Shown: positions 44,446 to 53,045 of the stretch, piece after piece
Layout of the letters: each line of letters opens with the position of its first letter
How positions within the stretch are numbered: the first letter of the stretch is position 1
Source: Notoacmeibacter sp. MSK16QG-6
GTDB taxonomy: Bacteria > Pseudomonadota > Alphaproteobacteria > Rhizobiales > Rhizobiaceae
DNA: 64,000 nucleotides
Reading direction: 5' to 3'
NCBI RefSeq assembly: GCF_024158145.1
Contig: NZ_JAMYXM010000001.1
Location: 868,001-932,000, forward strand
Translations under genes and position numbers: made by a program
The notes under the pieces: model-generated
Told to the model about the DNA's origin: nothing
The model's database searches: none
The model's input: the letters and a program-made list of their open reading frames with translations, nothing else

Positions 44446-46101
44446 ATGAAAGCCTTCGCTGAGCTCCTTGACCGCCTCGTTCTAACGCCGTCTCGAAACG
44501 GTAAAATTCGCCTTCTGGTCGACTATTTCGGCGCAACGCCCGATCCTGATCGTGGCTACGCACTGGCGGCGATTACCCGTGATCTCGATATTTCGGGCAT
44601 CAAGCCCGGCATCTTGCGCGCGCTCGTCACCGAACGGATGGATGAGACGCTCTTCCGCTATTCCTACGACTATGTCGGCGATCTGGCTGAAACCGTAAGC
44701 CTGGTCTGGCCTGAGCCGGAAGAGCCGGTGCGCGTCAATCGCGACCCCTCTCTGGGCGAGGTCGTCGAAACCTTTCTGGAAACCTCGCGCTCCGATGGGC
44801 CGGCTGTTCTCACCGATCTGCTGGATCGGCTGGATTCATCCGGTCGCTATGCGGCGATAAAGCTCTTCACGGGGGGAATGCGGATCGGAGTTTCGGCGCG
44901 GCTGGCCAAGCAGGCGCTGGCCGAGTTCGGCGATAAGGACATCACCGAAATCGAAGAGATGTGGCATGGCCTCGAACTGCCTTACGAAGACCTCTTCGCA
45001 TGGCTGGAAGGGCGGGCGAACAAGCCGGAGCACGGCGCGCTGGCTCTGTTCCGCCCGGTGATGCTGGCGACAGCCCTAGAAGAGCCCGACTATGACAGGA
45101 TCGTTCCGGAAAACTACGTCGCCGAATGGAAGTGGGACGGCATTCGCGTGCAACTCGTCGCCGAGGGAGAGCGGCGGCGTGTCTATTCTCGAACGGGTGA
45201 CGATATCGGGCACAGCTTTCCCGATCTTGTGGAAGCGATGGACTTCGAAGGCGCTATAGATGGTGAACTCCTCGTTGGCCATCCCGAAACGCATAACGAC
45301 CAGCTTGCGGTCGGCACCTTTTCCGACCTTCAGCAGCGGCTGAACCGAAAAACCGTCTCTGCCAAGCTCATGAAGAGCCATCCGGTTTTCGTACGCGCCT
45401 ATGACCTTCTCTCCGAGGGCGAAGAAGACCTCCGCGCCCTACCCTTTTCCGAGCGGCGCAAAAGGCTGGAGGCTTTTATTGAAAAACTCGATCCGGCGCG
45501 GTTTGATCTGTCCGAACAGATCGCTTTCGCTGACTGGGGCGAACTCAACGATCTACGCTGCAATCCCCCGCATCCGATCATCGAGGGGGTGATGATCAAG
45601 CGGCACGAAAGCGCCTACGTGCCGGGCCGCCCCAAGGGCGAGTGGTTCAAATGGAAGCGTGATCCGTTCACGGTCGATGCGGTGCTGATGTATGCTCAGC
45701 GCGGGCACGGCAAGCGGTCGAGCTTCTATTCGGACTACACATTCGGTGTCTGGACGCTCGACGAGGACGACCGGCAAATTCTGGTGCCGGTCGGTAAGGC
45801 CTATTTCGGTTTCACCGACGCCGAACTGAAGCAGATCGACAAATATGTGCGCGACAATACGATCGATCGCTTCGGGCCGGTGCGATCCGTCAGGGCAACG
45901 CCGGAGAGCGGGCTTGTTCTCGAAATCGCATTCGAGGGACTGCAGGCTTCCAGTCGCCACAAGAGTGGTGTCGCCATGCGCTTTCCGCGCGTGTCGCGCC
46001 TTCGCTGGGACAAGCCGAGCGCTGAAGCCGACACCCTCGAAAATCTCAAACAGTTGCTTGACGAAACCCGCGGCAAGGCATCGCGGGGACGGCCCGCCTG
46101 A
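44446..46101 (+). CDS. ATP-dependent DNA ligase (ligase-associated DNA damage response)
   Basis: 551-residue ligase of the PP_1105 (TIGR04120) group. The adenylated Lys is in AEWKWDGIRVQL (Lys about 229), the following nucleotidyltransferase motifs include RVYSRTGDDIGHSFPDL (motif III about 252), AIDGELLVG (motif IIIa about 272), EGVMIKRHESAYVPG (motif IV about 385) and GEWFKWKRDP (motif V about 402), and an OB-fold domain ends the protein. An N-terminal about 200-residue DNA-binding domain precedes it. It seals nicks with ATP, using ends processed by the exonuclease and PdeM. The stop is two bases from the convergent hypothetical gene. Confidence 0.95.
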   Translation: MKAFAELLDRLVLTPSRNGKIRLLVDYFGATPDPDRGYALAAITRDLDISGIKPGILRALVTERMDETLFRYSYDYVGDLAETVSLVWPEPEEPVRVNRDPSLGEVVETFLETSRSDGPAVLTDLLDRLDSSGRYAAIKLFTGGMRIGVSARLAKQALAEFGDKDITEIEEMWHGLELPYEDLFAWLEGRANKPEHGALALFRPVMLATALEEPDYDRIVPENYVAEWKWDGIRVQLVAEGERRRVYSRTGDDIGHSFPDLVEAMDFEGAIDGELLVGHPETHNDQLAVGTFSDLQQRLNRKTVSAKLMKSHPVFVRAYDLLSEGEEDLRALPFSERRKRLEAFIEKLDPARFDLSEQIAFADWGELNDLRCNPPHPIIEGVMIKRHESAYVPGRPKGEWFKWKRDPFTVDAVLMYAQRGHGKRSSFYSDYTFGVWTLDEDDRQILVPVGKAYFGFTDAELKQIDKYVRDNTIDRFGPVRSVRATPESGLVLEIAFEGLQASSRHKSGVAMRFPRVSRLRWDKPSAEADTLENLKQLLDETRGKASRGRPA

Positions 46102-46103
46102 TC

Positions 46104-47255
46104 CTAGGTGTCGCCAACCAGAAGAATAACGCTAAGCAAATCGACTTCGCTGCCAGCTTCGGGCACAGCGATGCGAATTTCTCCATCGTCTTCGGGCGAC
46201 CCTTCGCCCATTCTGCCGGCGAACAGAAGATCGCCTGCCGTTGCCTCGACCTTGTAACGCCGGTTGCCGCAATCGCCGAGGCCAGCGAAATCGCATGAGA
46301 CCAGCAAGGCCGCACCGTCATCCGCCGTCGAACTGGCGCGCACGGCGACCGTGAAAGGAAGGCCGGCAAGATCGGCCAGTTGCTCGCGACCGATGGGAAT
46401 GATGACCGCATCGTTGTCCGAGCCGCCGCCGGTCACATGAAGAGCCATGGCCTGACCGGTCTCGACAATCGATGTCTCCAGTTCGCCCCCCTGACTTGGG
46501 ATAGAGCGGTTTCCGGCATCGTAAAGAACGAATTGCGTTCGATCGTCAGCACTGCTGCCCAGGCGCGCCTCAGGCGTATAATCCTCGCCAGGTTCGACTT
46601 CTTCCAAAAACTGCTCAAGCACGAATTCGTAATCGGCATTGGAGACAACCCAAAAGCCGACCCCGATCAGAACGAAGACCACGACAGTGGAGATCAAAAG
46701 AAACCAGACGAAAGGTTTGCGGCGCGGGCGGCCGTCACTTTCCCGGTCGCGTCGCTTCCGGCCGTCTCTACGAAAACGCCTCTTTCCAGCGCCATCGGCG
46801 CGTTCATCCGGCGCCATGCGGATTGGGGCCGAATGGATGTCGACCTCTGTATCGACGGTCTCCCCGGCCGGAGCATCGAGTGTCGGTTCGAGCCGTTCTC
46901 CGGTCGTGACCCGCTGCTTTTCCGGCGCGACGGCTGCCGTCCATTGCGGCGAGGCCGCCATGTCGGGTTCGCTCTGCGGCAGATCGAATGTCGGCTCCGC
47001 GCGCGGTCCATCCGGCGGAACGCTCCGATTCACCGAAGGAGCGGTGGCCGGCATGTAATCCTTCTCAATCTCGGCAATTGAATCGACCAAGCGCTGGCGG
47101 CGAGCGTCCCGCGCCATCGGATCGGTCACGCCTTCCTTGTCGAGCGCGCTCTCCAGCGCATGCTGAGCGGACTGATAGACGCGCTCCCGATGAGCCGGGT
47201 CGGCCGCATTGCCCTTTGTAAGAGCCGTTCTTATGGCCTTGCCGATCGCGTCCAA
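46104..47255 (-). CDS. Hypothetical single-pass membrane protein
   Basis: 383-residue protein that I do not recognise. The N-terminal about 180 residues are cytoplasmic: a short helical region (MDAIGKAIRTALTKGNAADP, ALESALDKEGVTDPMARDAR) then a Pro-rich disordered stretch, ending in a strongly basic patch (KRRFRRDGRKRRDRESDGRPRR as shorter blocks). A single membrane helix WFLLISTVVVFVLIGVGFWV (about 184-203) follows, and the periplasmic C-terminal half (about 205-383) looks beta-rich (jelly-roll-like: AMALHVTGGG, LPFTVAVRASS, ALLVSCDFAGLGDCGNRRYK). The topology resembles rhizobial proteins of unknown role. Upstream of it is the TolC operon in the same direction. Confidence 0.75.
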   Translation of the reverse strand: MDAIGKAIRTALTKGNAADPAHRERVYQSAQHALESALDKEGVTDPMARDARRQRLVDSIAEIEKDYMPATAPSVNRSVPPDGPRAEPTFDLPQSEPDMAASPQWTAAVAPEKQRVTTGERLEPTLDAPAGETVDTEVDIHSAPIRMAPDERADGAGKRRFRRDGRKRRDRESDGRPRRKPFVWFLLISTVVVFVLIGVGFWVVSNADYEFVLEQFLEEVEPGEDYTPEARLGSSADDRTQFVLYDAGNRSIPSQGGELETSIVETGQAMALHVTGGGSDNDAVIIPIGREQLADLAGLPFTVAVRASSTADDGAALLVSCDFAGLGDCGNRRYKVEATAGDLLFAGRMGEGSPEDDGEIRIAVPEAGSEVDLLSVILLVGDT

Positions 47256-47360
47256 GCCCGTCCTCCGATTTCATTGCCTCTCCCGATATTTGCCGGAGGA
47301 GAGCGGATAAACAAGGCAGTCGGGACAGTTAAAGGCTTGTATCGACACATTTGAGCCGTT

Positions 47361-48881
47361 TCAGCCATCCAAATCGCCGCGTTCCCGCCATGCGGCGCGA
47401 AGAGCGGAGGCGATCTCCCTCAGGCTGGAAGCCAGATCGACATCCTCATCCCAGGGGTTCAGACCCAACGCAGCATAGACATTTGCGAAGGCCGTCTGCA
47501 GATCGGCATAGGCGACATCGAAGCGGCTGGAAGCGACCAGCGTATTCATCTCTTCGCGGATCAAGGTCTGCTGCGATTGGGCCGCAGCCGCCATGCCAGC
47601 CTGGGTCTGACGCAGGATCTGCCGCTGAATATCGAGGAATTCGGCGGTGTCGATTGCTTCACGACGCAAATGCGCATAGCGCGCCTTGGCGACATAGACC
47701 TGCGTGACGATAGCCATGGTCAGCGCCTTTTCCTGCGCCGCCAGAAGTTCCCGGTCGGCTTTCACCATCTTTCGTCGCGCAGGGTACTGGAATAGCTTCA
47801 TGGCGTTCCAACCGATCCGGGTGCCGAGCAACGCCCAGTTGGAGTTGTAAAGCAGATCGTTGCTGTCATAAGCGACGCCGGCGGTCAGCGACGCTGTTGG
47901 CAGCGCTTCCAGCAAGGCTGCTCTGGTCTCGGCTTCGTTGATGCGCTTCTTGTAGAGAATTTCGCGGAATTCCGAGCGATTGGTCAGGGCGATTTGCAGA
48001 AGAGTGTCGATATCCTGAAGGCGCGTATCGAGATCGACAATCGTCCGTTTCGGTTCAATGATTTTGTAGGCTGTGCCCGGCCTCAGCCCCATCAATCCGG
48101 CAAGTTCGAGCTTGGCGGTCTTGAGCTGGCGCTCGACCTGCCCGATCTCACGGCGGATATCGACCAGTTCGCGCTCATAAGTCAGCGTCGCGAGCGGCGA
48201 AGTCTGGCCGCTGGCTCGCAGACGCCGATTATCGTCGAGCGTCTTTTTCACTTGCCCTTCCAGCCGGCTGAAACCGTCCAGAAGCTGATCGGCAGACAGA
48301 GCCTTCCAATAGGCGGTGCGGACTTCTTCGACGATGCGAACGACGACCCGCCGCCGCAGTTCTTCGGCAATCAACGCCTTGTCCGCCGACTGCTTGGCGC
48401 GAACATAGGATAGGCCGAAATCCAACACGTTATAGCTAAACTTCAGATCGGCCGAAACATTGCTTTTCTCAGTACTCGTCGTCGGTTCGGCAGAAAGCGA
48501 ATTGCTGAAGATCGAGCGGGAATAGGACGCATTTTCGTTGCTGCGCATATCGTAGCCTGCGCTGGCCATCAGCTTGGGCAGCATGCCAGTCGTCGCCGAT
48601 GCCAATTCCTTTTGCGCTAGCGCAATTCGCATGACCTCGACACGGTGATCGAGATTATATTTCAGCGCACGCGCCATCGCCTCGTAAAGACCGATCGGTC
48701 CGTCAATCGGCTCCTGATCGATGTCGAGCGATGCCAGATTCTGGTTTGCCGCCGTCTCGACCTGCAGAAAGGAAAGTGGCTCCGTCGTAACCGAACAAGC
48801 GGAAAGAAATATTGCTGATGCAACGGTCGGACCAACTATCCGGAGGCCGAATGGCTGGCAAGCTCTACTCGATTTACGCAT
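47361..48881 (-). CDS. TolC family outer membrane lipoprotein
   Basis: 506-residue outer membrane efflux channel protein. A lipobox is visible (ASAIFLSACSVTTEP, Cys about 28), so the mature protein would be lipid-anchored, like OprM-type factors. Two OEP repeats with long helices carry AMARALKYNLDHRVEVMRIA (about 68), the TSPLATLTYERELVDIRREI region (about 226) and EFREILYKKRINEAETRAAL (about 300). It forms a trimeric channel-tunnel that exports substrates or proteins when linked to an inner-membrane complex. It starts 60 bases after the stop of the large Ig/cadherin-repeat protein and is likely its export channel, although no adaptor or ATPase is nearby. Confidence 0.88.
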   Translation of the reverse strand: MRKSSRACQPFGLRIVGPTVASAIFLSACSVTTEPLSFLQVETAANQNLASLDIDQEPIDGPIGLYEAMARALKYNLDHRVEVMRIALAQKELASATTGMLPKLMASAGYDMRSNENASYSRSIFSNSLSAEPTTSTEKSNVSADLKFSYNVLDFGLSYVRAKQSADKALIAEELRRRVVVRIVEEVRTAYWKALSADQLLDGFSRLEGQVKKTLDDNRRLRASGQTSPLATLTYERELVDIRREIGQVERQLKTAKLELAGLMGLRPGTAYKIIEPKRTIVDLDTRLQDIDTLLQIALTNRSEFREILYKKRINEAETRAALLEALPTASLTAGVAYDSNDLLYNSNWALLGTRIGWNAMKLFQYPARRKMVKADRELLAAQEKALTMAIVTQVYVAKARYAHLRREAIDTAEFLDIQRQILRQTQAGMAAAAQSQQTLIREEMNTLVASSRFDVAYADLQTAFANVYAALGLNPWDEDVDLASSLREIASALRAAWRERGDLDG

Positions 48882-48941
48882 AACTCATACTACCCTAAAT
48901 TGCGGCTCGGATCGCACGGCTCCGCGCCAAAGCCGGATCCC

Positions 48942-51900
48942 CTAATTCTCAAGCGCTTGCAGCAGCGCGGCGTGACCGATCCCGTCCCGGTCACGCTCAT
49001 GGCTCAATTGCTCTGCCAATGATCTGTCGATCAAGGCGACCTCGCTGATCTGCCCGACGCTCATATCGCCCGTGGCCTGATCGACACGAAGAGGCAGGTG
49101 GAACATGCGCCCGTCCCGCATGGCGGTGCTGATGACGATTGAGTTGGCGCCATGTTCGTTGCCGGCGGATACAGCGATGAGATTGGTATCCGTCTGGCGA
49201 ATCCAGTCTGGGAGGGCTCGTCCAGTTGCATCGGTGGCCGACCATTCGATCACAGGACCGAGAAGTTCGACATAAACGGAATCGCGCCATACGAGCGATC
49301 TGACTGTCAGCTTGTCAGCCGGCCCCGCGCCCGTCGCCACATCCACTTCCGCACCGCGATAAATCGCATCGCCGCCAGCCAGCTCCTGCTGACGCTGCAA
49401 CAGAGCCTCGTGGAACGTGCGATTGCCTTCAACGACGTCCAGAATGCCAAGCACCTCGCCGGAGGATAGCCGGAGGTCGCCTTCACGCTCGGCATCCGGA
49501 TCGCCGATATCTTCTGGCGGTTTGCCATTCCCGTCCTCGCCAGCCTCAATGACGATCCTCAGAACCGCATCGTCGCTCCCCCCTTGCCCATCGCTTACGC
49601 GGTAAAGAATCGCGAATTGGACTGTTGAGCCAGGCGGAAGATCGGCAGCAGCGGCGTTGGGCACGAAGCGCCAGGCGCCGTCCGTCGACATCGTAAGTTC
49701 GCCGTAGGTGAGAGCAATGGTTGCCGAAGCCGCACTGGAAACATCGATCGCGCCGTGGACCGTGCCTGTGGATGGGTCGAAGGAAGCGATCTGCGTGACG
49801 GTGAGCGGATCGGCGTCGGGTGTTCCATCGCGATCCGGACCATCGGGATTGGTGATCACGTTACCGGTCTGGATTTCCACCGCATCGCCTGACGAGATGT
49901 TATCGGTCGCGACCGGTGGGACGTTGGAGACGTCGTACACGATCCATGTCGAGAACGACGCGCCATGGCTGTCGGTCACTGTGAGCGGGATACGATTGAC
50001 GCCCGGTATGAGTGGATCGGTGCCGGCCTGGCTGGCATCCGCCGTTACCAGGCCGCTGATCGTCGTACCATCGAAACCAAGCCCTGCGGGAAGAGCCGTC
50101 TCGTCGATTGTGAAAGTAAGCGTGTCGCCTCGGTCGGGATCGCGAGCGAACGGCGTCAGATCGAGATCGGGCGCGGTCTGCCCATCGACCAGCGACTGTA
50201 CCGGAATATAGGCTGAGGGATCGCCGGGCGTCCGGCCATCCGGATTCTGTGGTTCGGGCGGTTGATTTTCGCCGATTACGATGACCGTAACTGTGGCAGT
50301 GCTCGTCCCGCCCTGTCCGTCGCTCAGGCGATATGTGAACGATGTCGTCACGCTATCGCCCTTTGGCAGGCTGACGAATTCCCCATTAGTATCGAACGTC
50401 ATGGCGCCATCGGCCAAGACAGTGAAAAGACCGCCGGCAGAGCCCCGCCATGTCGTTCCGACCAGCGTATCGTCGCCATCGATGGCGGTGACAATCAGCG
50501 GCGTATCGCCATCGGGATCAGAGTCGATGCCGTTGCCATTGTCGTCGGTGATCACGTTGAGGGAGCCGGTTCCCTGATCGGTGACGGTCAGGATATCGTC
50601 CTTCGCGACAGGATCGGGATTACCGACCTTATAGAAAAAGCTCTGAGAGACCGTTTCACCAGCCAAGTCTTCGGCTGTCACCGTGACCGTATAGAGACCA
50701 TCGGTAGCCACGCCGGTATTGCCGGTTTGAGAGGCGTCGCCCGCCAGAACACCGGACAGAATGCCGGCTGCCGGATCGATGGCCAATCCCTTCGGCAGAC
50801 CCGTCGCCGAGAACGTCAGGCTGTCGTTGCCATCGACATCACTGAAGAAGGTCGACAGATCGAGCGGACCGACGCTCTCGCCGTCCGTCCCGACCCTGTC
50901 GGTCATATTGTCAGTCACGGTCGGCGCATCATTGACGCCCTGGATCGTCACCTCGACCAGCGCGGCGCTCGACGCGCCATCCGCATCGGTTATCCGGTAG
51001 CTTATCCAGCTCGTGGTATTCTCGCCCTCTACGAGATGTTGAAAATCGCTATTTTCCTTGAAAGTGAAACTGCCATCCGGGAGGATCGTGAAAAGTCCGC
51101 CGCCACTGCCCGCGACAGTCCGGCCGACATCGGCCTCCGCACCGCCAACGGCCGTAACGGTTAGAGGATCGCCATCCGGGTCGGTGTCCGCTCCCGCGCC
51201 ATTATCGTTCATCACATGATCCGTCAGGACGCCGTCGTCCTCACTCATTGTCAGCCTGTCATCGAAGGCGGTGGGTTCGGGGTTGGTGACGACGATATCG
51301 AACGTGTCGGTCGCCGTCTCATCACCGGCGTCCCTGGCCACGACGGTGACAGTATAAGTGCCCGCTGGATTGCCGGCCGCATTGGTCTGCTGGCTGGCGT
51401 CGATGGGAATGGCGGCGATGTTGCTCACAATTCCGGTCGCCGGGTCGATAGCCAGCCAAGGCGGTGCGTCGGGGCCGAGCGAATAGGTTAGCGCCTCACC
51501 ATCCGCATCGGTGAAGAGCGCCACGACCGAAATCGACCCTGCATCCGCGCCATCTATGGCAGTCTGATCGGCGATAGGCGACACCAAAACAGGCGGATCG
51601 TTGCGGCCCTGCACTTCGATGAAGGCCTTGGCGACAGGCGAACCCGTTGTTCCGTCATTGACCTTGACGTGGATCTCACGAAGCGTCGTATCGGGATTTT
51701 CGCTGGAATTTTTGAACCTTATCGCGTTGAGCGCCTCCTGATAGGTCGCTTTCGAGGCGCTACCAGTCATGAGAATATCGTTGGGTGTCGAAGACGGGTC
51801 GACAGCAATTCCGGCGGGGAGAGTGCCGGCATACAGCAAGGCATCGCCGTCTTCCGGGTTGGTTAGCGTCACCCGCAGGCCCGTCATGACCGTATCATCG

Positions 51901-52688
51901 ACGTCGACGATGGAGACGCCGCCGGCCGGATGGCCGATAGTCACGGGATCGTCCCCTTCGACGAAGATCCCTCGATAGTCGATGCCTATGACGGTGTCGT
52001 CGCCCGGATCGAGATCGACGACCGGTTTGTCCTCGACCGGAATAACGTCGATCACGGTGGTAGAGACTGGCGAATAGGCCCCGCTCTTGTCCTGAATTTG
52101 CAGCTCGACGATACGCTGCTGATCGCTTGGATCCTCCGAGTCGGCGCGGAACCGGATATGTTGCAGCGCCTGTTGCCACTGCGCATTGTCCGCATCCCCC
52201 GAGAGATAGAATGTCACGGTGCCAGGCCCCAGAGTCTGATGGGCGCCGATACCGAGTGAATCCGGTATGGAGACCTCGAGCTGATCGGTGGGCATGGCGT
52301 TTGTGAGCGTGACGATGGCATGCGCGACGCCACTATCGGCCGTGATGCGGACATCCGTGTCGACCACGGCGACAGGATCGCCGTTCTCATAGTATTCGGT
52401 GATGTAGCGGCCGTTCAGATCGCTGGCGTCTCCATCGGCGTCGGCGGTCAGCTCCGGTGGCGCGCCGGCAACTGCCAAGCCGGATGTCAGCGCGCTGAGC
52501 AAAGCCGCGTCCGTATCGGCTCCGCCGCTGGTCGCCGGATCTGAGCCAACGTGGACCGCCTGCACGGTTTCCACGGCGGCGGCATCGAGAAGTATCCGGG
52601 GCTCCAACGCCAGCGGCTTTGCCATGACGCGGATTTCATCGGCTTGACGGCCGGCACGCCGGTTTTTCCAGAATATCACGCGGACCAT
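48942..52688 (-). CDS. Large Ig/cadherin-repeat surface protein with LEPR N-terminus
   Basis: About 1248-residue acidic protein built of repeated beta-sandwich domains. The N-terminus has KPLALEPRILLDAAAVETV, the LEPRxLLDAA motif known from large adhesin-like exported proteins, with no classical signal peptide. Two cadherin-like units follow (about 100-370, ending in VEDKPVVDL and RNDPPVL), then alternating He_PIG units (e.g. PPWLAIDPATGIVSNI, LPKGLAIDPAAGILSG, LPAGLGFDGTTISG) and VCBS-like units (TDPDGDPLTVTAV, DSDPDGDTPLIVTAI, GLFTVLADGAMTF, YRVSDGQGGSDDAVL). Ca-binding DxDGD motifs are frequent; RTX nonapeptides are not seen. The last 170 residues are non-repetitive. The ATG at 52688 is preferred; another nine codons upstream is possible. 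It precedes the TolC lipoprotein gene by 60 bases. Confidence 0.85.
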   Translation of the reverse strand: MVRVIFWKNRRAGRQADEIRVMAKPLALEPRILLDAAAVETVQAVHVGSDPATSGGADTDAALLSALTSGLAVAGAPPELTADADGDASDLNGRYITEYYENGDPVAVVDTDVRITADSGVAHAIVTLTNAMPTDQLEVSIPDSLGIGAHQTLGPGTVTFYLSGDADNAQWQQALQHIRFRADSEDPSDQQRIVELQIQDKSGAYSPVSTTVIDVIPVEDKPVVDLDPGDDTVIGIDYRGIFVEGDDPVTIGHPAGGVSIVDVDDTVMTGLRVTLTNPEDGDALLYAGTLPAGIAVDPSSTPNDILMTGSASKATYQEALNAIRFKNSSENPDTTLREIHVKVNDGTTGSPVAKAFIEVQGRNDPPVLVSPIADQTAIDGADAGSISVVALFTDADGEALTYSLGPDAPPWLAIDPATGIVSNIAAIPIDASQQTNAAGNPAGTYTVTVVARDAGDETATDTFDIVVTNPEPTAFDDRLTMSEDDGVLTDHVMNDNGAGADTDPDGDPLTVTAVGGAEADVGRTVAGSGGGLFTILPDGSFTFKENSDFQHLVEGENTTSWISYRITDADGASSAALVEVTIQGVNDAPTVTDNMTDRVGTDGESVGPLDLSTFFSDVDGNDSLTFSATGLPKGLAIDPAAGILSGVLAGDASQTGNTGVATDGLYTVTVTAEDLAGETVSQSFFYKVGNPDPVAKDDILTVTDQGTGSLNVITDDNGNGIDSDPDGDTPLIVTAIDGDDTLVGTTWRGSAGGLFTVLADGAMTFDTNGEFVSLPKGDSVTTSFTYRLSDGQGGTSTATVTVIVIGENQPPEPQNPDGRTPGDPSAYIPVQSLVDGQTAPDLDLTPFARDPDRGDTLTFTIDETALPAGLGFDGTTISGLVTADASQAGTDPLIPGVNRIPLTVTDSHGASFSTWIVYDVSNVPPVATDNISSGDAVEIQTGNVITNPDGPDRDGTPDADPLTVTQIASFDPSTGTVHGAIDVSSAASATIALTYGELTMSTDGAWRFVPNAAAADLPPGSTVQFAILYRVSDGQGGSDDAVLRIVIEAGEDGNGKPPEDIGDPDAEREGDLRLSSGEVLGILDVVEGNRTFHEALLQRQQELAGGDAIYRGAEVDVATGAGPADKLTVRSLVWRDSVYVELLGPVIEWSATDATGRALPDWIRQTDTNLIAVSAGNEHGANSIVISTAMRDGRMFHLPLRVDQATGDMSVGQISEVALIDRSLAEQLSHERDRDGIGHAALLQALEN

Positions 52689-52919
52689 CCCCTCATCGCA
52701 TGGTTTGCAGACCACAAAGATGACGGACGAGGCTTAATAAAAGGTATTTTAGTTGAAATTTATTCATCTACACCTATTGGTTGCATAGCGGGCCGCGTGT
52801 ATTCACCCATGCGGTCTGGGGCGCGAAGAACCCGCAATGCAATTTGCTGCTTGAAACTGACGGGACATCCGTCTATCACGCCGCACATTCGTGCAGCGCG
52901 TGGAGCGCTGTGCCGGAAA

Positions 52920-52995
52920 GCCGCTTTAGCTCAGTTGGTAGAGCACATCATTCGTAATGATGGGGTCACGTGTTCGAGTCACGTAAGCGGCACCA
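52920..52995 (+). tRNA. tRNA-Thr (anticodon CGT)
   Basis: Complete cloverleaf: acceptor GCCGCTT/AAGCGGC, D arm GCTC-AGTTGGTA-GAGC, anticodon stem CATCA/TGATG with loop TTCGTAA (anticodon CGT), T arm with GTTCGAGTC loop region, discriminator A and encoded CCA (52993-52995). It reads ACG codons. No integrase or direct repeat is seen near its 3' end. Confidence 0.97.
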
Positions 52996-53045
52996 CAGCT
53001 CGGCGCAGACCGGTTCGGTCATTTCTTTTCCAACACATTTCCGCT

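Noticed and set aside
50262-51164. Plus-strand open frame (about 300 codons) opposite the large repeat protein
   Set aside because: Its repeated composition mirrors the VCBS/He_PIG repeats on the other strand; no independent evidence of coding.
52920-52995. tRNA-Thr as an integration site for a mobile element
   Set aside because: No integrase, no duplicated tRNA 3' end and no change in gene type beside it.
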